From: an uncultured Dysgonomonas sp. | GTDB taxonomy: Bacteria; Bacteroidota; Bacteroidia; Bacteroidales; Dysgonomonadaceae | DNA length: 64,000 bases | Direction of reading: 5' to 3' | NCBI RefSeq assembly: GCF_900079725.1 | Contig: NZ_LT599032.1 | Location: 2,378,253 to 2,442,252 of the forward strand | Shown here: positions 1 through 8,007 of the stretch, piece by piece | Layout of the letters: the number at the start of each line of letters is the position of its first letter | Position numbering within the stretch: the first letter of the stretch is position 1 | Notes under the pieces: model-generated | Told to the model about the DNA's origin: nothing | Seen by the model: the letters and a program-made list of their open reading frames with translations, nothing else | The model's database searches: none | Made by a program: the position numbers and the translations under genes

Positions 1-767
1 TTTTCCGGGTTGGCAATCGGCTTATCATTTATGTGAACAATATCATTTATTAGTTCTATAGTTTCTCCGGGTAATCCGACACACCGCTTCACATAATTTT
101 CCCGTCTGTCTACAGGTCTGTATACTATATCTCCATATGTCCTTTTATCTCTCCAGACTATATCTCGTCCAACCCTCTTAGCCAGCGTGTAATAATCTCC
201 ATTCTGATAATTAAGTGCTACCGTATCCCCGGACGGATAGTTGAACACAACTATATCGTTGCGCTCTATGTGCCCTATACCTGTAAACCGTTTATATTCC
301 AACTGCGGTTTTTCCAGATACGACTTAAATCCGCCAACAGGAAATGTATGCTGCATCAATGGAAGTGAAAATGGAGTCATCGGAGAACGCGCACCGTAAC
401 TAACCTTACTTACACAGAGGAAGTCTCCGACTAAAAGTGATTTTTCGAGAGACGAAGTCGGTATCTGGTAATTCTGGAAAAAGAATGTATTAATGATCCA
501 TACACCTACCAATGCGAAAACAATAGCATCTACCCAGTCGAGCACTTTCCTCACATGCGGATTCTTGGCATTGCGCCATGCTCCCCACGGGATAAATTTC
601 GTAATATAGATATCTATAAAAACGGGGATAAGAATCAATACTCCCCAGTAACCTGTCCAGATAACAAATAAGACACACAATATGCAAGCAAGGATGGCAT
701 ATATCCATTGTCTTACACCGGGTTTTCGTTTTTGCTGTGTGCTATCTTTTTTTGTGTTATTTTCCAT
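1..767 (-). CDS. lepB: Signal peptidase I (3' end beyond left edge)
   Basis: Membrane-bound serine protease that removes signal peptides from exported proteins. The gene is read leftwards from an ATG at 767 and its C-terminus lies outside the window. The N-terminus is a short polar, lysine-rich segment followed by two hydrophobic stretches, and then a third that leads into the catalytic region. The serine box reads IPTSSLEKSLLVGD, and the lysine box YVKRCVGLPGE follows further on. These are the Ser/Lys dyad motifs of the S26 family. The spacing between the boxes is longer than in E. coli, which is usual in Bacteroidota. It lies 32 nt downstream of dapB on the same strand, so the two are probably co-transcribed. 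The identification is firm. Confidence 0.9.
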   Translation of the reverse strand, partial: MENNTKKDSTQQKRKPGVRQWIYAILACILCVLFVIWTGYWGVLILIPVFIDIYITKFIPWGAWRNAKNPHVRKVLDWVDAIVFALVGVWIINTFFFQNYQIPTSSLEKSLLVGDFLCVSKVSYGARSPMTPFSLPLMQHTFPVGGFKSYLEKPQLEYKRFTGIGHIERNDIVVFNYPSGDTVALNYQNGDYYTLAKRVGRDIVWRDKRTYGDIVYRPVDRRENYVKRCVGLPGETIELINDIVHINDKPIANPE

Positions 768-799
768 ATTGTAAGCAAAAGCAGGTCTACGACCTTATT

Positions 800-1516
800 T
801 TAAAATTTAAGCATATCATCCATTCCCAGAAAGCCTTTTTTACCTTTGGTAAATTCGGCAGCAATCACTGCACCCAAAGCAAGCCCTTTCCGGCTTTTCG
901 AATCATGTTTGATGCTTATTACATCAACTTCCGATTCGTATGTTATCTCATGTATTCCGGGAACTTCTCCTTCACGGATACTATGAATCACCAGATCTTC
1001 TTTATTTTCGGCTGTTTCCAGTGCCCAACGATCTTTCCACCCTATGTTTTCCAACACACCTTCGGCCAATGTAATAGCTGTCCCACTGGGAGCATCCAGT
1101 TTATGAATGTGGTGGGTTTCGTCGATTTTCACATCATAGTCGGGATAACTATTCATTATCCGTGCCAGAAACTTATTCAATACAAAGAAAATATTTACTC
1201 CCAGACTATAGTTCGATGCATAGAAGAAAGTCTGTCCTCCTTCCGAACACGCTTTTTTCACTTCATCCATATGTTCGAGCCAGCCCGTTGTGCCTGCCAC
1301 CACAGGAACGTGTTCCACAAAACATTTCCTGTAATTATCTATCGCACTGTCAGGCGTAGAAAATTCAATCGCCACATCGGCACTCTTAAAAGCAGGAGAG
1401 TTGAAATCGTCCGGATTATTAACATCTATGATAGATACAATATTGTGACCTCTCGAAACAGCTATCTTTTCTATTTCATGTCCCATTTTACCATATCCGA
1501 TGAGAGCTATATTCAT
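800..1516 (-). CDS. dapB: 4-hydroxy-tetrahydrodipicolinate reductase
   Basis: Catalyses NAD(P)H-dependent reduction of 4-hydroxy-tetrahydrodipicolinate in the diaminopimelate/lysine pathway, in the cytoplasm. The N-terminal dinucleotide-binding loop GYGKMGHEI is at residues 8-16. GTTGW lies in the middle. The signature HHIHKLDAPSGTAI contains the catalytic His pair and the substrate-binding Lys and Ser-Gly-Thr. The C-terminal part carries the typical EVPGIHEI and GLALGAV stretches. At 238 residues it is slightly shorter than the E. coli enzyme, as is common in Bacteroidota. It is followed at once by lepB on the same strand. A TATATTTG box lies 36 nt upstream of the ATG. Confidence 0.95.
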   Translation of the reverse strand: MNIALIGYGKMGHEIEKIAVSRGHNIVSIIDVNNPDDFNSPAFKSADVAIEFSTPDSAIDNYRKCFVEHVPVVAGTTGWLEHMDEVKKACSEGGQTFFYASNYSLGVNIFFVLNKFLARIMNSYPDYDVKIDETHHIHKLDAPSGTAITLAEGVLENIGWKDRWALETAENKEDLVIHSIREGEVPGIHEITYESEVDVISIKHDSKSRKGLALGAVIAAEFTKGKKGFLGMDDMLKF

Positions 1517-1551
1517 ATTTGAGTATTTGTTAAATTAATCTATAAAGCCTA

Positions 1552-1559
1552 CAAATATA
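1552..1559 (-). promoter_or_regulatory. Putative -7 box of the dapB-lepB promoter
   Basis: The minus strand reads TATATTTG, matching the Bacteroidota -7 consensus TAnnTTTG, 36 nt ahead of the dapB start. No good -33 TTTG is visible at the expected distance, so confidence is moderate. Confidence 0.45.
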
Positions 1560-1818
1560 CATAAAAACTTATTTCCAGAGGATTTCCCTTTTAATTAATC
1601 CTTGATTATAAGCTTTTTTAAGGCCAGAGGCTTATATACTTGCCCCCTAAGTAAATCGGTCAGAATAAGTTACAAACAGATACCTATCTTTAAAATCCGG
1701 GTACCAGTTAGTTAAGCCACCTAACCTACATACAAAAGGTTAGTCGCCCAGACTTCCGATTTCTTACATCGATTAGCTATTCTTAACACTACGACGCGCT
1801 CACTGTATCTTCTGGAAA

Positions 1819-2322
1819 TCAGAAAATCTTTATCCCCAGATCTTTGATCTTCTTTATCTCCTTCACACTCTTCTTCCGAAAAACGAGAGCTGCAATGCAA
1901 ATACCAATCGCCAGACAAAACAATAGTGAAGATGTAAGGATAAAATTGTATGCTGTATCCTGCAACAAAGACGAGCCTTCATCACTCGTTCCTTCTTCAT
2001 ATATCCTGATGCAACCAAGCATTGTGCGATAGGCGTATAATCCGGGAATCATCGTAATACAAGCCGGAAGCGTAAATACAACAGGCGGTGTATGTATGCG
2101 ATGAGCACAATATATACCGGCAAGCCCGATGAACACAGTCCCACAAAGTGTAGAAGCGACCAAACCATAATCCGATTGCAACAGTGCAAAACGGATGCAA
2201 TGCCCTACCCCTCCCAACAATCCTGCAATGAGCAAAGCTTTCCGGGGAGTCTCGAAAAGAAGCGCGAAGCCTATTGCCACAAAAAAGCTCAAAAATGCAT
2301 CCCTTACTATATCTGTTATCAT
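1819..2322 (-). CDS. Threonine/serine exporter family, C-terminal half (ThrE-type, DUF3815)
   Basis: A small integral membrane protein of 167 residues with about five hydrophobic segments. It corresponds to the C-terminal transmembrane half of the ThrE threonine/serine exporter, which in many bacteria is encoded as two separate proteins. Its ATG lies 2 nt after the stop codon of the N-terminal half, so the two are almost certainly translated together and form one transporter. The last residues, KKIKDLGIKIF, are polar and cytoplasmic in character. Substrate and direction of transport are inferred from the family only. A cobalamin riboswitch precedes the pair, which is unusual for this family. 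Confidence 0.75.
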   Translation of the reverse strand: MITDIVRDAFLSFFVAIGFALLFETPRKALLIAGLLGGVGHCIRFALLQSDYGLVASTLCGTVFIGLAGIYCAHRIHTPPVVFTLPACITMIPGLYAYRTMLGCIRIYEEGTSDEGSSLLQDTAYNFILTSSLLFCLAIGICIAALVFRKKSVKEIKKIKDLGIKIF

Positions 2323-2324
2323 CT

Positions 2325-3119
2325 CTAAAAATTATTGATACCGATTAATGACATACTCATAAACATACCGATAGCTATACATAGCAAAATAAAGCCGCCG
2401 AATGCTCCACGCGCAATACCTGTGGGTATATACCCCTCCAGCAAATCTATAATACAATTTATCAACGGGACACCCGGTATAAGGAACAGCACAGCTGTTG
2501 CTACCGATATATCCGGCGATAAGCCGCAACCGAACAATACATTCATGCCGGAAACGGTTGTAGTCACAAAAGCAGAACATACAATAGCAACCATCAGATT
2601 AAATTTTTTCTTTATCATCTCCTGACGTACAGTAAGCCCCATAAGTGATGCTATAAAGGCAAAAGCCCCATCCACCCAGTCGCCTCCGGCAAGCAAACAC
2701 AGGCAACCACATGCTACCCCTATAAAAACACGTATCAGCCATACAGGATGTTTCGGTGCCACTTTTATCTCATTCAGGCAATTTTCGAGCTCATCCAACG
2801 ATATTTTATTCTCGAAAAGATCCCATGTGAGCAAACTGGTATTGGTCAACACACCGAAATGTGCCCCGTGATGTCTCACCCGCCTGTTTCCTGTCACTGT
2901 ATTTTCGGGATTTTTACGATCTGTAACCGTTACCGATACAGCAGTAAAGGTGAGAAGTATCTCCACCTTATAGCAAGTCGTATCGGCAATACGCTGCACA
3001 TTGCGGTTTATACGTTCACAGTGAGCTCCCGATTCCAGAAGAATTGTACTTACTTCCAAAATCAGATCTACAAATCTTGTAACGGACATACCTTTGTCCT
3101 CTGACGAAACATTTTCCAT
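2325..3119 (-). CDS. Threonine/serine exporter family, N-terminal half (ThrE-type, DUF1212)
   Basis: The N-terminal half of a split ThrE-family transporter. A soluble region of roughly 100 residues (TRFVDLILEVSTILLESGAH, then a region with HHGAHFG) precedes about five transmembrane segments. This matches the DUF1212 layout. I chose the ATG at 3119 because it sits 13 residues ahead of the conserved domain. In-frame ATGs at 3188 and 3200 are possible and would add an unconserved extension. A cobalamin riboswitch on the same strand ends about 190 nt upstream, with no other gene between. The transporter pair is therefore likely repressed when B12 is plentiful. Threonine is the precursor of the aminopropanol arm of B12, which could explain the link, but this is inference. 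Confidence 0.75.
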   Translation of the reverse strand: MENVSSEDKGMSVTRFVDLILEVSTILLESGAHCERINRNVQRIADTTCYKVEILLTFTAVSVTVTDRKNPENTVTGNRRVRHHGAHFGVLTNTSLLTWDLFENKISLDELENCLNEIKVAPKHPVWLIRVFIGVACGCLCLLAGGDWVDGAFAFIASLMGLTVRQEMIKKKFNLMVAIVCSAFVTTTVSGMNVLFGCGLSPDISVATAVLFLIPGVPLINCIIDLLEGYIPTGIARGAFGGFILLCIAIGMFMSMSLIGINNF

Positions 3120-3304
3120 TTTGTTCGCTTTGTATAAATTAATCTCGTGGAGAATAAATAATTCAGTTAATTGTCTTGTGTAGTGCATCCTGTTATGCAT
3201 ACATAACTAAATAATACAACCTCAATAGTTGCATAAATCAGTTTTATCCGAACATGAATTTTTAATTCTCCGACTTGCCTCTAATCCTCGAAAGACAAAA
3301 TCAT

Positions 3305-3507
3305 ACGATCATTGGCAGGTCTTCTGACTCACTCTTGTTTCTTGCAGCCTTCCCATTTTTCAGCTAACTTATAGCTTATCAAAATAGTGGCATTGGGTAT
3401 CGCTCGAAACTATTCAAAAGAGTTTACAGCAGCGGGTCTGTTCAGGACTTACACCTGATTCCCTTTTCATTACTTATCCGAAGATGCGGACTTGTAACAC
3501 CAATAAT
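3305..3507 (-). ncRNA. Cobalamin riboswitch upstream of the ThrE-type pair
   Basis: Read on the minus strand, the element shows the standard order of conserved parts. First is AAAAGGGAATCAGGTGTAAG, then GACCCGCTGCTGTAA, then TGGGAAGGC, and finally the B12 box GTCAGAAGACCTGCC at about 3329-3314. The 3' end points towards the ThrE-type genes. Its 5' end lies about 70 nt beyond the stop of the DUF2284 gene. A CAACTTTG sequence at 3514-3521 is close to a -7 promoter box and would start transcription just ahead of the aptamer. The two other cobalamin riboswitches in the window share all the conserved blocks. Confidence 0.92.
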
Positions 3508-3577
3508 CGGATACAAAGTTGGAATAAAAAATTGAGATATTTTGAGATTATGAGAACAATTTTTCCGTATTCTTTAA

Positions 3578-4231
3578 TTAATTATGAGGAAAACATTCTT
3601 TTATATCCTGATTATCAATACTATAATTCGTAAAGAAACCACTAACCAGAGTCAGATATTCAGGCAATAATCCGTTATTGCTCCATTTAAGTTCAATGTG
3701 AAGTAAATCCGTTGTCGTTTTCGCGATATCAAAGCCAAAAGATTCTAATGAGTGACGTATTTTATCAGGATAGCGGCATAGTTGCCCTTTAATCCGTGTA
3801 CAATCGTTATCGGGACAGAGATGGCAAGTACCCGCAAAGAATGCTTTACTATCCGGATACTTAGATTCGAGCTTCAATAGCTGCTTATCTAGTTCGTGCC
3901 TTACATCAGCAATGATCCCAGCACCTGTCCGACGGCTTATTTCAGCCTCCACACATTTCAACCGTACATTTTCCGAGAGACTTATCTTCGTTCCTATAAT
4001 ATATACGCTTTCATAGCCGGATAGATAACCATCCATATCGAAATCATAGGGAGGACATGCCCAGCAATTATTATACTTATTGCATTGTTTGCAGAATACG
4101 ATAAACTTACTTACATCCCTGTAATTTGTTATATAATCCGTTGCAGAAATATTCGATACAAAATTATTTATCAAGTACATCCTTTTATTAAAAAAGTTTT
4201 CAACAAAGGTATATTTATTTAAATCAATCAT
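3578..4231 (-). CDS. DUF2284 predicted metal-binding protein
   Basis: A 217-residue cytoplasmic protein rich in cysteines. An N-terminal cluster reads CKQCNKYNNCWACPPYDFD and a second cluster is CHLCPDNDC followed by QLCRYPDKIRHSLESFG. This is the signature of the DUF2284 family of predicted metal- or Fe-S-binding proteins, whose function is unknown. I chose the ATG at 4231; a TTG further upstream only adds eight unconserved residues. The gene sits between two cobalamin riboswitches. One lies downstream in its own direction, and the other lies divergently upstream. Neither is placed to control it directly. Its position suggests, but does not prove, a link to corrinoid metabolism. Confidence 0.75.
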   Translation of the reverse strand: MIDLNKYTFVENFFNKRMYLINNFVSNISATDYITNYRDVSKFIVFCKQCNKYNNCWACPPYDFDMDGYLSGYESVYIIGTKISLSENVRLKCVEAEISRRTGAGIIADVRHELDKQLLKLESKYPDSKAFFAGTCHLCPDNDCTRIKGQLCRYPDKIRHSLESFGFDIAKTTTDLLHIELKWSNNGLLPEYLTLVSGFFTNYSIDNQDIKECFPHN

Positions 4232-4368
4232 ACCATTTAGAAAACTTTTCAACAATACCCAAAATTTATTTAGCTGATAATATGAAACTTAAAATTAGTT
4301 TTGGAAAACTTCAGTATTATTTTAAGATAAATAAATCTCATTTCTGAAAACCATATAAAAAAATAATT

Positions 4369-4376
4369 TACCTTTG
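4369..4376 (+). promoter_or_regulatory. -7 promoter box of the nrdDG riboswitch transcript
   Basis: TACCTTTG fits TAnnTTTG and lies just ahead of the first riboswitch helix. The identical octamer occurs in the same relative place before the pflB riboswitch at 7515. Confidence 0.55.
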
Positions 4377-4379
4377 TTG

Positions 4380-4556
4380 TCATATACGGTTCTGAAATAA
4401 AATCGGATGAAAAGGGAATCAGGTGTAAGTCCTGAACTATCCCCGTAGCTGTAAATTTCAAGAAAAAGCGAGGCTCTCACGCCACTGATTAACAGACAAC
4501 TGAATATTGGGAAGGCGCCTAGCAGAGAAATGAGTCAGAAGACCTGCCGTGTATAC
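4380..4556 (+). ncRNA. Cobalamin riboswitch upstream of nrdDG
   Basis: Conserved blocks appear in order: AAAAGGGAATCAGGTGTAAG, CCCGTAGCTGTAA, GCCACTGATTAACAG, TGGGAAGGCG and the B12 box GAGTCAGAAGACCTGCC at 4532-4548. Flanking segments TATACGG and CCGTGTATA can pair to close the aptamer. About 180 nt of leader separates it from the nrdD start and may hold the expression platform. B12 binding would be expected to lower nrdDG expression, which makes sense if the cell also has a B12-dependent class II ribonucleotide reductase. None is visible in this window. Confidence 0.93.
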
Positions 4557-4739
4557 ATTCGTAGCTTTCGGGAGAAAAGCGATAGAATAGGATATGCGGT
4601 GACTTTACATCATTAATCTCTCTTCGCCTATTTTGCTCTCTTTCCCCGTCAGTTACATTGAAACAATGTATCATTAATTAACAATTGACTACGCGAAAGC
4701 GGGTCGAATACTTTCTTTTACTTATAACATAATACAACC

Positions 4740-6947
4740 ATGATCCAGACAGTTGTAAAAAGAGACGGACGCATCGTCGGCTTCAATGAAGAAAAGATAA
4801 TGGCAGCCATTCGCAAAGCCATGTTACACACCGAACAAGGAGAAGACTCTTCCCTGATAAGACGCATCACGGATTTTGTTTCTTGCCAGGGAAACGAACA
4901 AATGACTGTAGAACAAATTCAGGACATGGTAGAGGTGGAGCTGATGAAAAGCCCACGCAAAGAAGCCGCCAAGAAATATATCGCTTACCGCGATCAGCGG
5001 AGTATTGCCCGAAAAGCCAAGACCCGCGACATGTTTCTCGAAATCATAGAAACCAAATCGAACGATATCACACGCGAAAACGCCAATATGAACGCCGATA
5101 CCCCGGCAGGAATGATGATGAAATTCGCGAGTGAAACAACCAAGCCTTTTGTCGACGACTACTTGCTGCTGCCGGAAGTAAAAGAAGCCGTCCGCCGAAA
5201 TTATTTACATATTCATGACAAGGATTATTATCCGACCAAAAGCCTCACCTGCGTACAACACCCGCTAGATAAGATACTTCAACATGGATTCAATGCCGGA
5301 CATGGCGAATCACGCCCTGCTAAACGTATTGAAACTGCAAGCATGCTCGGCTGTATATCTATGGAAACAGCCCAGAATGAAATGCATGGCGGTCAATCCA
5401 TCCCTGCTTTCGATTTTTATCTGGCACCTTTTGTCAGGCGCAGCTTTATTGAAGAGATAAAAGTGCTGGAACAGATAAACGGACTTGACTACAAACACCT
5501 TTACGAAACACCGATAGAAGATTACCTATCAAAAAATTTGACAGGATTACAGGGTGACGAAAAAATTGTCCAGCATGCCATAAACCGTACTGTGAGTCGT
5601 GTACATCAGTCGATGGAAGCCTTCATCCACAACATGAACACCATACACTCCCGGGGAGGCAACCAGGTGGTATTCAGCTCTATCAATTATGGAACGGATA
5701 CTTCTGCCGAAGGAAGGTGCATCATGCGGGAACTGTTAATCAGCACAGATGAAGGCGTGGGCAACGGAGTAACAGCCATTTTCCCGATACAGATATGGAA
5801 AAAGAAGCGGGGAGTAAGCTATTTACCAACAGACCGGAATTACGATTTATACCAACTGGCATGCAAGGTGAGTGCGCATCGTTTCTTCCCTAACTTCCTG
5901 AATCTGGACGCGACATTCAACCAACATGAAGAATGGAATGAGAACGATCCCCGCCGCTTTGAGTACGAGGTGGCAACAATGGGCTGCCGTACCCGTGTAT
6001 TCGAAAACCGCTTTGGAAAGAAAACTTCGGTAGGCAGAGGCAATCTTTCTTTCTCTACACTCAATCTGGTACGCATTGCACTAGAATGCAGAAACATAGA
6101 AAACGAGAAGGAAAGAATCGTCTGTTTTTACAGGCAACTGGATCAGATGCTCGATCTGGCCGCTCTCCAATTACATCGCCGCTTCGAATTTCAAAAGACA
6201 GCTGCTCCCAAACAGTTTCCGTTACTTATGTCGGTGCTGTGGGAAGGATGCGAACAACTGGCAGGCGAGGATACGATAGAGAAAGTTATCAATCAGGGTA
6301 CATTGGGCATAGGTTTCATCGGGCTTGCCGAGGCTTTGGTCGCCCTCATCGGCAAGCACCACGGAGAAGATGAAAATGCGCAGAAACTGGGTCTGGAAAT
6401 AATAACATATATGAGAGACCGGGCAAATGAGTATTCTGATAAATATCAGCACAACTATAGTGTACTGGCTACTCCCGCCGAAGGGCTCGCCGGAAGGTTT
6501 ACACGACGCGACAAAAAAGACTTCGGACTTATCGAAGGAATTACAGACCGGGAGTATTATACAAACTCAAACCATGTACCTGTATATTATCCATGTAGCG
6601 CACATCAGAAAGCCAAGGTTGAAGCTCCATATCACGATCTCACACGTGGTGGACATATATTCTATGTTGAAATGGATGGCGATGCCACTCATAATCCCGA
6701 AGCCATTATGACTGTCGTAGATATGATGGATAAATACAATATTGGCTATGCTTCGGTGAACCACAACCGGAACCGTTGCCTGAAATGCGGATACGAAAAT
6801 GCTGCTACACAGATAAATGAGTGCCCTCGTTGCGGAAGTATGCAGATAGACCGTCTGCAACGCATAACAGGCTATCTGGTAGGTACTACCGATAGATGGA
6901 ATAGTGCAAAACTAGCCGAACTTAACGACCGCATTGTCCATGAATAA
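4740..6947 (+). CDS. nrdD: Anaerobic (class III) ribonucleoside-triphosphate reductase
   Basis: Glycyl-radical enzyme that reduces ribonucleotides to deoxyribonucleotides under anoxia, in the cytoplasm. An ATP-cone domain occupies about residues 1-95, starting with VVKRDGRIVGFNEEKI. The large catalytic barrel follows. Near the C-terminus a zinc site is formed by C680, C683, C695 and C698. The radical loop is RITGYL, with G711 as the radical residue. At 735 residues it has full family length. The stop codon overlaps the start of nrdG, so the enzyme and its activase are co-translated. It is preceded by a cobalamin riboswitch, implying expression mainly when B12 is scarce. Confidence 0.97.
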   Translation: MIQTVVKRDGRIVGFNEEKIMAAIRKAMLHTEQGEDSSLIRRITDFVSCQGNEQMTVEQIQDMVEVELMKSPRKEAAKKYIAYRDQRSIARKAKTRDMFLEIIETKSNDITRENANMNADTPAGMMMKFASETTKPFVDDYLLLPEVKEAVRRNYLHIHDKDYYPTKSLTCVQHPLDKILQHGFNAGHGESRPAKRIETASMLGCISMETAQNEMHGGQSIPAFDFYLAPFVRRSFIEEIKVLEQINGLDYKHLYETPIEDYLSKNLTGLQGDEKIVQHAINRTVSRVHQSMEAFIHNMNTIHSRGGNQVVFSSINYGTDTSAEGRCIMRELLISTDEGVGNGVTAIFPIQIWKKKRGVSYLPTDRNYDLYQLACKVSAHRFFPNFLNLDATFNQHEEWNENDPRRFEYEVATMGCRTRVFENRFGKKTSVGRGNLSFSTLNLVRIALECRNIENEKERIVCFYRQLDQMLDLAALQLHRRFEFQKTAAPKQFPLLMSVLWEGCEQLAGEDTIEKVINQGTLGIGFIGLAEALVALIGKHHGEDENAQKLGLEIITYMRDRANEYSDKYQHNYSVLATPAEGLAGRFTRRDKKDFGLIEGITDREYYTNSNHVPVYYPCSAHQKAKVEAPYHDLTRGGHIFYVEMDGDATHNPEAIMTVVDMMDKYNIGYASVNHNRNRCLKCGYENAATQINECPRCGSMQIDRLQRITGYLVGTTDRWNSAKLAELNDRIVHE

Positions 6948-7503
6948 TAATATATCGATACTGAATATCATACGCGACACGACTGTAGATGGCCCCGGAT
7001 TCCGGACTGCCATCTACGCTGCCGGATGCACACACCTTTGCAAAGGGTGCCACAATCCCCATTCGTGGAATATTGAGCACGGTAAAACATATCCTATCGA
7101 TAATTTATTGGAGGAAATTAAAGAATCGGAGTTTGCGAATGTGACTTTTACAGGAGGTGATCCCTTTATGCAGGTAGAAGGGTTTACAGAACTGGCCCGA
7201 CGGATCAAATCTGAAACAGATAAAGATATCTGGTGTTACACCGGGTATATATATGAGCAAATCATAAGGTCAGAAAGGCTATCCCGGATACTTCCCTATA
7301 TAGATGTACTTGTAGACGGGCGATATGTTGAATCACTGAAAGACGAATCCCTTATCTTCAGAGGCAGCAGCAACCAACGGTTAATCGATGTCGAAAAATC
7401 ATTAAAAAGTGCAACGGTCGTTATTTGGAATAATCGCCGTATAGAATTATCGCATATACATATGCAAAATAAATTTTCTACTGCCAGTCATATAGCTATT
7501 TAA
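6940..7503 (+). CDS. nrdG: Anaerobic ribonucleotide reductase activating protein
   Basis: Radical-SAM activase that generates the glycyl radical on NrdD. The 4Fe-4S motif is C30-x3-C34-x2-C37 (CTHLCKGC). A TFTGGDPF segment provides the glycine-rich SAM-binding part. I chose the ATG at 6940, which overlaps the last codons of nrdD in another frame. A TTG six bases earlier is possible but less likely. Its length of 187 residues is slightly above the E. coli protein. A short tail after VVIWNNRR is not conserved in the family as I know it. It shares transcription, and hence presumed B12 control, with nrdD. Confidence 0.95.
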   Translation: MNNNISILNIIRDTTVDGPGFRTAIYAAGCTHLCKGCHNPHSWNIEHGKTYPIDNLLEEIKESEFANVTFTGGDPFMQVEGFTELARRIKSETDKDIWCYTGYIYEQIIRSERLSRILPYIDVLVDGRYVESLKDESLIFRGSSNQRLIDVEKSLKSATVVIWNNRRIELSHIHMQNKFSTASHIAI

Positions 7504-7514
7504 GATAAAATAGC

Positions 7515-7522
7515 TACCTTTG
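7515..7522 (+). promoter_or_regulatory. -7 promoter box of the pflB riboswitch transcript
   Basis: TACCTTTG starts 12 nt after the nrdG stop codon and directly before the riboswitch. It is the same octamer as before the nrdD riboswitch. It indicates that pflB has its own promoter rather than depending on read-through from nrdDG. Confidence 0.55.
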
Positions 7523-7525
7523 TCA

Positions 7526-7795
7526 CGGTTTTGGTGTCATCCTTTATGTTCTTGAAGGATGGTGAAAAGGGAACCGGGTGAGAATCCCGGGCAGACCCGC
7601 TGCTGTAAGCTCTTTTCAGTGAACTGTTAATACTAATCACTGATATTTTTGAACAAAACTTATAGCCACTGATTAACAGCCATCGATCATCAGTTATTCG
7701 TTATCATTTTTGTTAACTGTTAACTGCTCACTGTTGACTGAATATTGGGAAGGCGATTCAAAAACGGAGTAAGCCAGAAGACCTGCCAGAATTGA
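7526..7795 (+). ncRNA. Cobalamin riboswitch with long peripheral arm, upstream of pflB
   Basis: The conserved blocks are GGTGAAAAGGGAACCGGGTG, GACCCGCTGCTGTAA, GCCACTGATTAACAG, TGGGAAGGCG at about 7746-7755, and the B12 box AGCCAGAAGACCTGCC at 7773-7788. Between GCCACTGA and the GGGAAGGC block lie about 65 extra bases that can fold back on themselves (TAACAG with CTGTTA). A further extra segment lies at about 7615-7665. These make it clearly longer than the other two riboswitches nearby. The next gene is pflB, about 210 nt downstream. Confidence 0.92.
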
Positions 7796-8007
7796 TCAAT
7801 TAAAAAGCTTTCGGGAAATAAGGCTTGAGAACCATAAAAAGATTCTCTCACTACAAGGTGAGGATTTATTATTATTTTTTCTGTTTCCTTAAGTTCCGAG
7901 AGCCATGTTTATTCTTTTTTAGAAGAAATTGGGCATGCTTTTTGTGATTTATATATGTGTCCAGTTTTAGATTATTGAAACGCCAAATTGAATTTAAATA
8001 ATAACAA

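Noticed and set aside
737-1522. Long open frame on the plus strand opposite dapB and lepB
   Set aside because: It is antisense to a clear dapB gene, has no domain logic, and its composition is explained by the codon pattern of the other strand.
1560-1818. Possible small gene downstream of the ThrE pair
   Set aside because: Frames here extend into the ThrE coding region in another phase and carry no conserved features.
6934-6939. TTG as the start of nrdG
   Set aside because: The ATG at 6940 overlaps nrdD neatly and gives the conserved N-terminus; the TTG only adds two residues.
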